64,000 nt of DNA, from NCBI GenBank assembly GCA_958510825.1, contig OY294049.1, positions 4,030,001 to 4,094,000 of the forward strand, in the 5' to 3' direction. Below, in pieces: positions 1-11,105 of the stretch; positions within the stretch are counted from its first letter, which is position 1; each line of letters starts with the position of its first letter. The notes beneath the pieces are model-generated. The model did no database searches. It was given only the letters and a program-made list of their open reading frames with translations, and was not told the origin of the DNA. Origin of the DNA: Brachypterus glaber. Taxonomy: Eukaryota; Arthropoda; Insecta; Coleoptera; Kateretidae. Both the position numbers and the translations under genes were made by a program.

Positions 1-30
1 AGCGTTACGTAATACTTGAAAGTTCCCAAA
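1..30. repeat. Dispersed short repeat, GCGTTACGTAATACTTGAA core
   Basis: The window opens inside a short repeat whose core reads GCGTTACGTAATACTTGAA followed by a GTTCCC end. Related cores occur near 13,681 (reverse), 20,735, 35,657 and twice in opposite orientation at 42,826-42,934, so this is the terminus of a small inverted-repeat element. The left part lies outside the window. Confidence 0.6.
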
Positions 31-440
31 ACTATGAAGTCGAGAGAAATTTAATTTAATCAAAATGTAATTTCATAAATTTTTATTTCTTTAAAATATT
101 GAGTATCACATACTTATATGTGAAAGGCAATTTTTAAAGTGTTTTATATCTAAATAAAAACATTTAGCGCACCAAAAAGGTAAAACCGTCCCCCCAAATG
201 GAAATAGGTTTAAAAAAATAGCAAGTTTAGATGTCCAATAATTATGTTAGCGAAGTGTCTGTAAACTTCAAAACCTCTGAGAACGAAATCCTAATGAGCG
301 CCAATTCTTAAATAGTAGTAAAAGTTCTTTCGCAGACTTAGTTTCGGACAAAACCGGTGCAAAGTCCAAAAAAAATATTTTTTTATGCCAATTTGATGCC
401 ATTCTTGAAAAATATAGGCTACAAAAAAAAGTAAAAAATA
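31..440. other. AT-rich, nothing recognised
   Basis: AT-rich sequence with A and T runs. No open frame, tandem repeat or known element end is visible. Confidence 0.5.
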
Positions 441-668
441 AGAACTTTTCGCAAAAAAAAATGAACCGACTTCTATGTCTCTAAAAAGTAAAAAAATAAA
501 AAATACTTAAATCGGTGCCAATTTCACCATTCCCTAAATTAATTACTAACAATTATTTTTTTATTATTTTATTAGTTTGCTGTGAAATTGGCACCGACTT
601 AAGTATTTTTTATTTTTTACTTTTTAAAGACATAGAAGTCGGTTCATTTTTTTGCGAAAACTTTTTAG
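441..668. mobile_element. Palindromic (foldback) element, about 228 bp
   Basis: Two arms of about 87 bp are reverse complements: 441-528 and 582-668, separated by about 50 bp of AT-rich spacer. Both arms contain GAACCGACTTCTATGTCT and GGTGCCAATTTCAC or their complements. The whole unit would fold into a long hairpin, as expected for a non-autonomous miniature inverted-repeat element. No target duplication could be identified. Confidence 0.7.
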
Positions 669-1149
669 AGACACAGAACTTGTAGATTTGTAACGTCATC
701 TAAGCTAAATTATTAGTTGTCCATCCATCTCGGCAAGCTGTTAGTGCGTTGTGAAGTCATTATCTTAAAGATAAATTTCTAAAAACTAAAACTAATATTT
801 TAATTTCAGCCCCCGAGCGTCCAACCAACCTTATTTTAAACGAAATACTAAAGAAAATCTTGTTAACTTTAGAGTTAAGTAATAATCAAATAACGCCTTA
901 TGGTAAAATCAAAAAATTTATCATATTCTCTTGGTATTTGAATATTACAGGTTCATAGAATGAAGTTTATCGGCCTTTAAAAAAAAATTTCAGCGGGCCG
1001 TAATATTTGAGTGACCCCTTAAACAAGTTATCCGGCTTATCCGAATTATCCGATATTTCACTAAAAATTTGGTTGGTAGTAGAACCGAATTAAGCCGTTT
1101 TCAAGTGAAATTGCGTTAAAATAATTAGATTTATCCTAATTATCCGGCT
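669..1149. other. AT-rich, weak TTATCCGG-type direct repeats
   Basis: Mostly AT-rich. From about 1,028 short motifs resembling TTATCCGGCTTATCCG recur a few times (again near 1,135-1,165), which suggests a degenerate minisatellite. No gene is visible. Confidence 0.4.
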
Positions 1150-1365
1150 AACCCGGCACTATCCGAGCGTCAAATTGAAACGGGACCACCTCATGAATGC
1201 CATCTTTAAGTTACAAAAAGTTTCATCAAATTCCGTTAATTCGTTCCAAAGTTATACGGGAACAAACAAAAAACCAAACAAAGTCACACGTCGAATTGAT
1301 AACCTCCTCCTTTTTGGAAGTCGGTTAAAAAATACTTTAATCGGATTAAAAAATACCTAATTTTA
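1150..1365 (+). repeat. Fragment of a dispersed retroelement-like repeat
   Basis: The stretch ends with ATAACCTCCTCCTTTTTGGA and then AAGTCGGTTAAAAAA. From memory, near-identical wording recurs at the 3' ends of repeats in other insects, especially moths, but I cannot verify this here. A 61-codon open frame at 1,175-1,360 shows no recognised domain and is most likely fortuitous. Best described as a decayed 3' end of a LINE or SINE. Confidence 0.35.
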
Positions 1366-2458
1366 GGGGGTGTCCATGGGCTGAAACTCACTCGGTATAC
1401 CGCAGAAAATGATGTTTGGAGATATACATTAGATTAATAAATAAGCTAGTTATTTAGGTCTCTTGTAAATATATGTTTTTTAAATGACCATTATAAAATA
1501 ATGAGTTAAAATCTGGAATAAAATTAAATTCTAATTATTTTGAGGTTATTATTATTGACATTATTATTATTGACATTAAACACAATGTGTTTTTTTTTTG
1601 TCCAGAAATTAAATCGAGTTATTTGATTTACTTTTGAAACGTAGGCATGCAGATGAGTTTTTTTTTCTAAAAAAGATAAAGTACCGAATGAAAATGGTTT
1701 AGAGTATATTTGTCTAAAAATCTATTTTACAAAAAAAAAATTGTTTCGATCTATGAGTGCAGTAAGAAAAGAAATTATTAAAACACTGCAGACGACAGGT
1801 CATTAGTCTTTACTACGGTTATTTTCCAAAAAGATTTGAATGTTTTTATTATTCTACTCCGTTAGGTCTATTTTTTTTTAATATAATATTTAAATTTTAT
1901 TTTTAGTTCAAATATTTTAATAAATAAATATATTTTTATAAAACAGTTACATATTAATTATTTTAATAATCTTTAATATATATAGTGAAGAGTTTTATAA
2001 ATTAATATATTTCCGTAACTCCAGTTTTTTATCTATAATTTGACTGGCCTAAACGTGTAAGTGCCATATCGGACATGTACTTGCCTAACTGTAAAAATGG
2101 TTTATTTCGTTTTAAAATATATCGCATAAATAGCAGGTCATTCTCGTTAAACAATAACCTACGTCACTGTAAAGGTAAAAAGTAGCCATGAAGATATAAG
2201 TAACTAATGCTTCTTATTCTTTTGTATAAACTTCGCAGGAGCCGCTATATACATTTACATGGGCGTAATTGAAAATTAGCCCCCCCTTCTCACAAATGCC
2301 CTTAAAAAAAATGGTGCGGAGACCCGTCATTTTCAATAGGGTAGAAAGGCGATCACAAATAAATTGTGGACAAGATATTTGTAATTTGCTCCCTCCCCCC
2401 AAATGCCTAATTATATATCCCCAAATGCATATGTACCCTTCGAAATATTGTCTCCTAG
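1366..2458. other. AT-rich, no recognised feature
   Basis: AT-rich sequence. A 17-18 bp direct repeat containing ATTATTATTGACATTA occurs around 1,543-1,578. Between about 2,240 and 2,410 there is a C-rich patch (CCCCCC runs), with short open frames on both strands that look non-coding. Confidence 0.4.
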
Positions 2459-2490
2459 TTACGCCTATGTACATTGTACATAGGCGTAAA
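2459..2490. repeat. Perfect short palindrome
   Basis: TTACGCCTATGTAC is followed by a central ATTG and then its exact reverse complement. It marks either the centre of a decayed inverted-repeat element or a junction of two element ends. Confidence 0.6.
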
Positions 2491-2734
2491 TAGGAGCCAT
2501 TGTACATTGTATAATACAATGAAGACAAAATTAAATTTTGAAGTGATATTTCCTAAATATTGGAAAAAGGCATTCTATTTTTTTTTAATTTTTAAGATTA
2601 ACTTCACTTTTTAGCAACAATTGATTATTTTTTTTTATATCGAATTTTATTAACGCTTCTCTGTACATCATAAAACACGCTATTTTTTTATTTAACCAAA
2701 TCAAAAGTTAAATACGGAACAACAATTATTCTGG

Positions 2735-3209
2735 TTGCTGCAACCAGATATCTAATAACCAGACAAGTTAAATAAATATGAATCTCACGATAAATATGCA
2801 TATTACTAATTTTGTTAAGGAGGAAGTTATAAATAATTTTTGTTTGGGTCATATCGAGTTATAAATATTAAATAATGGCTATAATGGGGTGAAATTGTTT
2901 TTTTTTATTTTTCAACGAAATTATTCATCGTAGGATAAAAATGGTTATGAGCAAACTTGTAGCTCCTGAAATTCTTTATAATTTTCATAAATTATGAATT
3001 TTTAAAGGTTTTTTAACATTTCGAGCTTGGCGCAACTCTACTTTCAGCGCCCTGTGTAACAGTTCCAAAATACCTATGATAATTCATAAAAAAATTTAAG
3101 TTTATGGAGATGAATAAATTGGCTGAAAAATCGAAAAAAAAAAAACAATTTTACCCCCAACATGGTCATTTTTGAATATTTATAACTCGATTATTAATAA
3201 TATAATAAA
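2735..3209. mobile_element. Palindromic element (family P) copy 1, left part
   Basis: This stretch shares long blocks with 48,165-49,030, including GGTTATGAGCAAACTTGTAG and GGCTGAAAAATCGAAAAA. Its arms are mutually inverted around about 3,020. The element is interrupted at about 3,210 by a LINE-like insertion and resumes at about 3,641. It is clearly non-coding and probably a non-autonomous DNA element. Confidence 0.65.
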
Positions 3210-3640
3210 ATTCCTCCACAATCCCTCCAACAACCTGCTTTATGAAAAAACCGAAATAGAGCCAATCCATTTAAAACTCGCTGAAAAGGACCATAATATG
3301 GAAGTTATGCAAGATATGTTGATATCCAGAGAGGGTAGTACAGCCTGCAGGTATTCTAAAAAAACAATTAGGAAAATACTGGAAGAATTTAAACAAGACT
3401 AAATATCCAGATACCTCATTAAAACTACTTATTTTTAATTAATTAAAATTCAGTTTAAACCTATGTATAGAAACCTAAACTTGTTAAGTTTTTTTTTACA
3501 CATATATACCTTTGTTTTTTTATATTTTATATTTATTATATAATTAATTTTACATTAAATGTAAACACAGGCTGAAGGACTTCGGTCGATGGCCATTTGT
3601 AAGATTGTTAGTAGTACAATAAATGCCGTTTATTATTATT
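3210..3640 (+). pseudogene. LINE-like 3' fragment inserted in family P element
   Basis: Family P sequence breaks off after AATATAATAAAA and resumes with AATAATCCAAACAAAAATTG, so the 430 bp between is an insertion. It contains an open frame of about 64 codons ending FKQD at 3,402 and a non-coding tail that ends in TTATTATTATTAATAA, typical of CR1/L2-type LINE 3' ends. The peptide itself has no motif I recognise, so assignment to a LINE rests on the tail and on its behaviour as an insertion. Orientation is inferred from the tail. Confidence 0.45.
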
Positions 3641-3870
3641 AATAAAAAAATAATCCAAACAAAAATTGTTTGAAATTTCCTCCTTAACAAAATTCGTAAT
3701 ATGCATTTTAATCGTAAGGCATATATACCGAGAGAACCGCACTCACCCCTAATATTCAAGATTGCGGACACCCACTACGCAAATCTCCCGGTGAAAAACT
3801 AACCCTTTAAAATATCAGCCCGTGCATGTTTTGCAATTTCAACATAAGAATTCCTCGTCATTGGACTAAA
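3641..3870. mobile_element. Palindromic element (family P) copy 1, right part
   Basis: Continues family P after the insertion: AATCCAAACAAAAATTG, then ACCGCACTCACCCCTAA and CAAATCTCCCGGTGAAAA. The last two blocks recur at 42,560-42,625 next to another LINE insertion, and the flank up to about 3,840 (ATATCAGCCC, GCAATTTC) recurs at 42,668-42,700. Confidence 0.6.
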
Positions 3871-4195
3871 CTAATATATAATCCCTACGAAGAGTGTAAA
3901 AACTAATTCAGGTTATACGATTTTATAGTTTGAGTAGCGATTAATTAAAAATACAGCTGCCATCATTTTACATTTAAATTTTAATAGTTTTAGCCATTTA
4001 CTGCTCTTTTTTAAAATATAACGGACTAGTCGACTTTTTAAAACTGTGGAACAAGATTATTTTAGTAAATTTTTTCATATAGAACGTATTGCTCATGTTG
4101 AGAAAGCGTTTTCTGAACCAAACGTATACTTGCTTAACCCTTCGAGGACCATAATTTATACACGGTGTTTGCAGTCTTTTATAATGAAGGGGATG
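3871..4195. other. AT-rich, no recognised feature
   Basis: Unique-looking AT-rich sequence before the large tandem duplication. Confidence 0.4.
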
Positions 4196-5664
4196 ATTCT
4201 ACATAAAAAAAAAACATAAAAACCAGCATAGGAGCATAGCTATGCATAGGTCTGGAAATGAACCCTAAGAGTTACAAACCTTTAAAATTGTACTAAAAAT
4301 AAAGTTTTAAATTGATAACTCTGGAGACCTTTAAGCTAGAGCGGCGAGGTTTTACACGTATACTAGTAATAATAAGGGCAATAAGTTTATGTTTTGATTC
4401 TATCCAGAGGCGTGCCTAGACGGACAAAATGTGTGATGCTTAACAGATTTTTTCCCTAAACTTTTTTAGGTTTATTTTTTTGAATTTTTTGTAAAAAATA
4501 TAGATTCCTTGTATAAAAATACTTAAAAATGTCATATAGTGTAACACTGTAGAAGCAACCGTTTTCAAAAAAATACAATTAAGAAGAAAGTAACATTTTG
4601 TGCCAGCAAAAGTGTTACTTTTTAAAAGGCTATTATATTACTCCTTTAATATTAAATTTAAGTGTGTCGGTAAAGACTAATTTTTTTTAGATGTACTAAA
4701 GTAGATCATAAACCTTGCAGCAAAAGCAATCTGCTTTCCTCCAGTTGAGGAAAGTAAGTCTGGCTGAAGTGTAAGTGTAAGTTAATGTGTAAATCAGTTT
4801 TTCACGTGCCAGACATATTTGATATGCCTACAGATAAGCCAGACTGTCTTTTTACTTGTTTACGACTTATTAGAAGAACCATTTTCATAAGTGTAAAAAT
4901 ATAAAAGTAAAAAAGTGAAATGCATTTAAAGGGTACAGGGGAAAATCCGTCACTTTTTGTTAATTTTGATCTGAAGGCATTTTTAAGGTTATATTCACTT
5001 TTTTGGAAAACATGTGATGTTATATTGTATTACTGGACCTTTCAAAATGTTTTTCGTGTGTATGCTAATCTGTAAAATAACAAAATGTTTCCTGCACAAT
5101 AATTTTTTGAAAAGACGATGAAAAGACCTCAACCTAACCTCTTCTTCCCCAGCACAGGTTATTTTCGGTCGTTTGTTGCAACATACTTAGCTCCTTTTTC
5201 CCCTTGTGTCTTTTGACGGGCTACAATCAGTGCGCATTAACTTAAAACTCGCATTTGACTGACTAAACCATCGGAAAACCGCCTATTGCTTGGAATCACT
5301 CACTGATAAATCCTATCGATGTTTGCTGACTGAGAAAAGTAGAACCACAAAAATTTATTGCCTCCTGGACTATAAAAAGTGGGGATACAAATTTTTACCA
5401 TTTGTAAGAAATACCCATAAATATTAAACGCCAAAAAAATCTCAATCCTTTCTTTTGTAGACGACATTTCGTTCTTAGGAAACAGTAAAAAGGAAGCGGA
5501 GGAAGCGTTAAATGAAACGGACAGTATTATAAGGATTTTAATCTTAAAAGATATATTTTTTGTAAATGAAATAAAAATTGGTTACACAGCGTTGCCTTTA
5601 ATTCTAGATTTATTGTTAATAGCTTGCTGCAAAAAGATCGGTGTTTTCTAATCTGTTGTTTTTT
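4196..5664. repeat. 1.47 kb tandem duplication, copy 1
   Basis: This block is repeated head-to-tail with an offset of 1,468 bp. I counted by eye about 14 substitutions and one single-base indel across the unit, so identity is near 99 percent. The first 350 bp match the interior of the mariner-like element at 22,699-23,170 (for example GAGGCGTGCCTAGACGGACA). The last 150 bp encode a reverse-transcriptase scrap (separate entry). The junction to copy 2 is a T run followed by ACATAAAAAAAAAACAT. Confidence 0.9.
5445..5585 (+). pseudogene. LINE reverse-transcriptase fragment (motif C), copy 1
   Basis: Reading from 5,445 gives ILSFVDDISFLGNSKKEAEE and then ALNETDSIIR, ending VNEIKIGY. FVDD stands where the catalytic (F/Y)xDD box of reverse transcriptase sits. 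The following LGNSKKEAEEALNE and VNExK pattern matches the stretch after that box in RTE/Dong-like LINEs, where it normally ends NExKTKY. Only about 47 residues survive and no flanking RT motifs are visible, so this is a dead fragment. Assignment is from motif layout alone. Confidence 0.5.
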
Positions 5665-7131
5665 TTTTACATAAAAAAAAAACATAAAAACCAGCATAGG
5701 AGCATAGCTATGCATAGGTCTGGAAATGAACCCTAAGAGTTACAAACCTTTAAAATTGTACTAAAAATAAAGTTTTAAATTGATAACTCTGGAGACATTT
5801 AAGCTAGAGCGGTGAGGTTTTACACGTATACTAGTAATAATAAGGGCAATAAGTTTATGTTTTGATTCTATCCAGAGGCGTGCCTAGACGGACAAAATGT
5901 GTGATGCTTAACAGATTTTTGCCCTAAACTTTTTTAGGTTTATTTTTTTGAATTTTTTGTAAAAAATATAGATTCCTTGTATAAAAATACTTAAAAATGT
6001 CATATAGTGTAACACTGTAGAAGCAACCGTTTTCAAAAAAATATAATTAAGAAAAAAGTAACATTTTGTGCCAGCAAAAGTGTTACTTTTTAAAAGGCTA
6101 TTATATTACTCCTTTAATATTAAATTTAAGTGTGTCGGTAAAGACTAATTTTTTTTAGATGTACTAAAGTAGATCATAAACCTTGCAGCAAAAGCAATCT
6201 GCTTTCCTCCAGTTGAGGAAAGTAAGTCTGGCTGAAGTGTAAGTGTAAGTTAATGTGTAAATCAGTTTTTCACGTGCCAGACATATTTGATATGCCTACA
6301 GATAAGCCAGACTGTCTTTTTACTTGTTTACGACTTATTAGAAGAACCATTTTCATAAGTGTAAAAATATAAAAGTAAAAAAGTGAAATGCATTTAAAGG
6401 GTACAGGGGAAAATCCGTCACTTTTTGTTAATTTTGATCTGAAGGCATTTTTAAGGTTATATTCACTTTTTTGGAAAACATGTGATGTTATATTGTATTA
6501 CTGGACCTTTCAAAATGTTTTTCGTGTGTATGCTAATCTGTAAAATAACAAAATGTTTCCTGCACAATAATTTTTTGAAAAGACGATGAAAAGACCTCAA
6601 CCTAACCTCTTCTTCCCCAGCACAGGTTATTTTCGGTCGTTTGTTGCAACATACTTAGCTCCTTTTTCCCCTTGTGTCTTTTGACGGGCTACAATCAGTG
6701 CGCATTAACTTAAAACTCGCATTTGACTGACTAAACCATCGGAAAACCGCCTATTGCTTGGAATCACTCACTGATGAATCCTATCGATGTTTGCTGACTG
6801 AGAAAAGTAGTACCACAAAAATTTATTGCCTCCTGGACTATAAAAAATGGGGATACAAATTTTTACCATTTGTAAGAAATACCCATAAATATTAAACGCC
6901 AAAAAAATCTCAATTCTTTCTTTTGTAGACGACGTTTCGTTCTTAGGAAACAGTAAAAAGGAAGTGGAGGAAGCGTTAAATGAAACGGACAGTATTATAA
7001 GGATTTTAATCTTAAAAGATATATTTTTTGTAAATGAAATAAAAATTGTTTACACAGCGTTGCCTTTAATTCTAGATTTATTGTTAATAGCTTGGCTGCA
7101 AAAAGATCGGTGTTTTCTCATCTGTTGTTAC
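5665..7131. repeat. 1.47 kb tandem duplication, copy 2
   Basis: Second copy of the unit described at 4,196. It ends at ATCTGTTGTT, beyond which (ACAATAAAAGCTGC) the sequence is not shared. The near identity along both non-coding and pseudogene portions indicates a recent duplication rather than selection, or else an assembly artefact. Confidence 0.9.
6913..7053 (+). pseudogene. LINE reverse-transcriptase fragment (motif C), copy 2
   Basis: Same fragment as 5,445-5,585, shifted by 1,468 bp. It reads ILSFVDDVSFLGNSKKEVEE, then ALNETDSIIR and VNEIKIVY. It differs from copy 1 at three residues in this stretch. The frame stays open to 7,152 only because of chance. Confidence 0.5.
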
Positions 7132-7470
7132 AATAAAAGCTGCTATACATGATGTAGATATTTATTTATTACATACTTAATCTGTTTTATAATATTGTTT
7201 GTATAATAAATAATAATTTGATGGGATGTTAAATGAATGCATAAAATATTGCACCAGACATAAAAATGTTACTTACATTTTTACTGACACAGGCTCTGTT
7301 TCTACGTACAATAATACAAAATAAATCATTATACGTATATATGCTCAGCCGTAGATTGGAAAATAAAAATCTTTACAAAGTACCAATTTTTTATTTTTTT
7401 TTGTTGGTCCCCTTGCAAATGGAAAGTCGCGCCTTGACCACGTTTTTTGATCCTTTCCTTCACACAGGAA
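7132..7470. other. AT-rich, no recognised feature
   Basis: A 77-codon open frame (7,266-7,499) runs through here, but its composition is hydrophobic and low-complexity and no motif is visible, so I do not call it a gene. Confidence 0.4.
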
Positions 7471-7640
7471 AATATTGTCTTAAATCAGGAATATGGTGAT
7501 TTGTTTATAACGAGGAGTATGTATTCTTCTTTAATGCATACCATATTCTTATCTTTTTATATTTGAGAATATATTCTCCTTTCAAGCATACCATATTCTT
7601 ATCTTATTTTATACAACATTTTGCATAATAATATTGACTG
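7471..7640. mobile_element. Hairpin element (family S), left part
   Basis: ATTGTCTTAAATCAGGAATA at 7,473 pairs with a reverse-complementary block near 7,985-8,008. Inner hairpin blocks such as AATGCATACCATATTCTTAT also occur, and the family recurs at 21,171-21,330. The element is split by a LINE tail. Confidence 0.65.
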
Positions 7641-7914
7641 AAATACGCTTTTGTCTCAAATTAACTTTTTAGTGCCGAATGCCACACGACACTCTACTAC
7701 ATTTTTTCTTTCCAGACCAAATACTAATCTAATGCTTAAGTCTCCTATATATGTGATGTGCAAGAATTTTAATAATATTTTAGGTCTTTGTGATATAAAT
7801 TTTTCTAATTTAAAATGTATTATTAGTTTTATTAGTTAAGTTTATTGTATTATATGAATGTACTGTTTGTATTTACTGTTGGACAATAAAAATATATTAT
7901 TATTATTATTATTA
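7641..7914 (+). pseudogene. 5'-truncated CR1-like LINE, C-terminal end and tail
   Basis: The frame from about 7,653 to the stop at 7,839 reads INFLVPNATRHSTTFFLSRP and then NTNLMLKSPIYVMCKNFN. This resembles the extreme C-terminus of ORF2 in CR1/Jockey-group LINEs (a V/IPxxRTRHS-like block followed by a SPIxxMCxxFN block). After a short 3' UTR with AATAAA it ends in six to seven TTA/ATT units at 7,895-7,914, the usual short microsatellite tail of these LINEs. All upstream domains are missing. It sits inside the family S hairpin element. Confidence 0.65.
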
Positions 7915-8020
7915 TCCTTTCATATTTAAATTCAATTTTGTTTGAAAGAAGAATATTCTCTTCGTTATATCCAAATCACACATTCTTGATTTAAGACAAT
8001 ACCTTTTTTGTGTTTGTATT
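7915..8020. mobile_element. Hairpin element (family S), right part
   Basis: Contains AAAGAAGAATATTCTCTTCG and TTCTTGATTTAAGACAATAC, the inverted partners of 7,471-7,530. The outer arms are about 55 bp with roughly 85 percent identity by eye. Confidence 0.65.
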
Positions 8021-9056
8021 TAGAGCTTTTGTTCGAAATAATTTCGCGGTTGAAAAAGTTTTATCCGAATGTAGGAAGCGAGAAAACGGTAACAATTCCA
8101 GAAAGGTCATTTATCAAAATATTATTCTCAACTAAAAATGGCAAGTTTTAATAATTTTTAAAAATGAAAATCTAAGAATAAACAATCTTTTAATGGAAAA
8201 CAACGAACCTGACCATGATATAATTATAATAACAATATAATGTTTAGGAAAAAGGTCAAACCTTTAAACAAAAATTTTTAGATAATCTTAGTGTACAACT
8301 TATTAGTATGTTATAGAACAATAAGAACTTTTAAAATTCACCAGAAATAAAATACGCACTATTTCTTCTTCTTGCATGAATGCAAGCAAGGTTTGTTTGT
8401 TTAACCGTTTGGAATTTTTATTTTTGACATAGGGAAAGTTTGGCATCAATCATACACGGGCACATTCGTACATCTTATCTTACGTGAAAACCAAGAGGTT
8501 TTAGTACGCGCATTTGCGTCCGCACATAGCTCTTTTCGTGCCAGATCTGCCAGTGAGTGGCAGACGAGCCTAGGCGTTCTTAGCTACCATCTAGAAGTAG
8601 TACAGTAAAAAAACTGTTTTAACGCTGTTAAAATTACTTTACAATTTTATTTGGTGTATGTCGAATATAAAGTGCTTTTTGTTTCAGGTATTAAGTAAGC
8701 ATAGTCAAAATTATGTTTTAATAATAAATTAGAGTATTTATACTTCTGAATCTTGATTATTGTTACAAAATATAAATAACAGCATAAGGGGCAGATTCAT
8801 ACAGTGTGGAAGGGATACATTCGTACAGGTCTGTATACATGTGCCTCCAGACTCAAAAACTTTAAAACTTTACCATCGGCCCATCACTGGGCCAAAAACT
8901 TACAAGTGGCGCGGTCCCAAACTACCACTCTTTTTATTTATAAAAAGATTCGGTCTCTGACTGTCGAATGCAAAGCTTGGAGGGAATAAACAAGGGTCAA
9001 CGAGAAAACGGTCGATGCTTTCCTTCCAAACGATCTAGAGACATATTCTTAAATTT
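8021..9056. other. No gene recognised
   Basis: Slightly more GC-balanced around 8,440-8,620 and 8,790-9,050, with two overlapping open frames (8,760-8,989) of about 60 codons each. Neither shows a recognisable motif and they overlap in different frames, so at most one could be real. Confidence 0.35.
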
Positions 9057-9167
9057 CGGGGAGTAGAACGACTGATAGAACAATGCTTAGAATATGACGC
9101 ATAGTGTTGAAACCAATAGGGTAGAATCACAACCTAAGACTCGTTCTATCAGTCGTTCTACTCCCCG
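9057..9167. mobile_element. 111-bp TIR element
   Basis: A perfect 25-bp terminal inverted repeat, 9,057-9,081 and 9,143-9,167, beginning CGGGGAGTAGAACGACTG. The arm continues imperfectly to CTTAG/CTAAG. No coding capacity; a miniature inverted-repeat element. No convincing target duplication was found. Confidence 0.75.
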
Positions 9168-10902
9168 GTTTTCAAGAAGAGATCCTCTGGAATGAAAATT
9201 TTGATCGAAAAATAGTATATTAAAGTACTAGATTCACAACATGAAACGAGTGCTTCACACAATTTTTTCCATTTTGCTCTAAAATTAAAAAAAAAATTAC
9301 ATTTAAATTGATGACTGATTTATGAATTTTTCTTTTGGGTTGGCATTACAGTTTACACCATGTTTAAAATTCTAAGAACAAATGATATTTTGATAAAAAA
9401 TATTTATAAAATATTATAGTCATCTCTTCTCTTTTTCACTTCAAGTATCCAAGCCACAATTTTAACAGGGTAAAAAATAACCTAAACACAAAATTTTGTA
9501 GAAAATTAAACTTTAAAGCGACGTTGAAATTTGCACGGAAAACGTCAAGCTAATATCGCTTTTGTTCTGTTGCCAACTCAAAAGAAAAAACGTACTAACC
9601 TATAAGAACACTAAAAATGAGTGTTATTATGAGCGTATAAGAGTCGCAAAATAGAAAAACGTACATATTGGCTGCTTTACGGCATGTCAATTGACATGCG
9701 ACTGGAAATTTCGTCATTTGGGGATCTTTATTTGCTATAGTATAGTAACTGTCAGTGACAGAGCTATTTTGGTTTTCTGGGTATAATACAAAATTTGTTG
9801 ATATTTTAAATATTAGCTAAAATAAATAATCAGTTGGAATTTTGATAACCCAAAAATCTATGAAAAGTAGTAGTTTTTTAACTGAGTTTGGACTTTTGCA
9901 TTAAATTCACATGTTTTTTGGCAGTTTGTTTTAATAATTTGTAAATAAATGCAATATTTTGCATAAATTATTATTAATCATTATTAAAATTTATAACTAA
10001 TAGTTTTTTAGGCAAACTTTTTATGCATTAGTGAAATCAATGTGACTTAAGTTAATTTTCATTAACGGAGTACCTGATTTTTAAGTAAGTAATTCAAATT
10101 AAGCTTTATTATCAGTTATAACCTCGTTGCACTAAAAAAATCTCAAAAAATGCAGATAGAGCATGGTTGTATTGAAAATAAAAAGGGCTATATGCATAGT
10201 CTTTTCATATTTTAAGTACAGGCAAAAAGGTAGTAAAAAGCTCTATTTAAAAATGCAAAAAAGTGAAAACCTGAAAAAATGTTAGTTGCAACCTTGTTGT
10301 TTTGATACGACGATATGTATAGTATTTTGGAAATATTATTTCATTATTTTTTTAACTCCAATAGCGCCATATTTGAATGGACTAACTGTAATTTAAACCT
10401 TGGTTTTCAGAGAAGGCCAATCCTACAATCCACGAGATATAAATATTAGCACACATAATGTCATCATAATAAAGGAGTGTTATTTAATGAAAGTGTTCTA
10501 ACGTATTAAAGTAGCTATATTTTATAGCCATCTAATTTTATGAACTGTGTATTTTTTTTAATTAAAAAAAATAATTTGAATAAAGTTGATTTTATTTTAT
10601 GATTTTTTTTTATGGTCCAATATTTTAACTTCAAACAAAGAATTAAAAGTTACTCAATATATTTATACTAATTAAAAAAAAAATTAAAATTATTTTAACT
10701 TTAATTGTTTGCAAGAAATAAGTATTAGTACTCTCCTGTCCTGTCTAAAAGCGTTGGATAAGAATTAAATATTCAATAAAATAGCTTCGCCATTCAAGCA
10801 AGCAAAATTAGTCCTATTTAAAAATACTAACAATATTATCAAAAAAAAAAATAGAATAATATTTACGTTTATCTATAATATTCAATTATTTGGTAGATAC
10901 CC
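9168..10902. other. AT-rich, no gene recognised
   Basis: Long AT-rich stretch without convincing frames. A perfect 18-bp palindrome, GCATGTCAATTGACATGC, lies at 9,682-9,699. Confidence 0.4.
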
Positions 10903-11105
10903 TGCGATTATAAAGTGCCGAACACTTTTTAATGCAAAACTGGCATTAGCAATGAGTAAAATGCAAGAAAGCTGTGTGCGTTTTACTGGCCACCGAGCTG
11001 TTGTACGTAGCAATCACATTGGCTTGTCGCGCACAACTCTTACAGAGGCGTGGCTTCAAACGAAGAGTATTTTTTTTTCAAACTGTTCTGCACTTTATAA
11101 TCGCA
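10903..11105. mobile_element. 203-bp TIR element
   Basis: The terminal inverted repeats at 10,903-10,924 and 11,084-11,105 share TGCGATTATAAAGTGC and differ at one of 22 positions. The interior is slightly GC-richer. It has no coding capacity of its own, although two overlapping short frames run across it. Confidence 0.7.

Noticed and set aside
2214..2528. 104-codon minus-strand frame opposite a 74-codon plus-strand frame
   Set aside because: It crosses a palindrome and C-rich runs, shows no motif, and both strands are open over the same stretch, as chance would produce.
8760..8989. Two overlapping short frames as a small gene
   Set aside because: They overlap in different frames, have no domain or signal peptide, and no splice or promoter context is clear.
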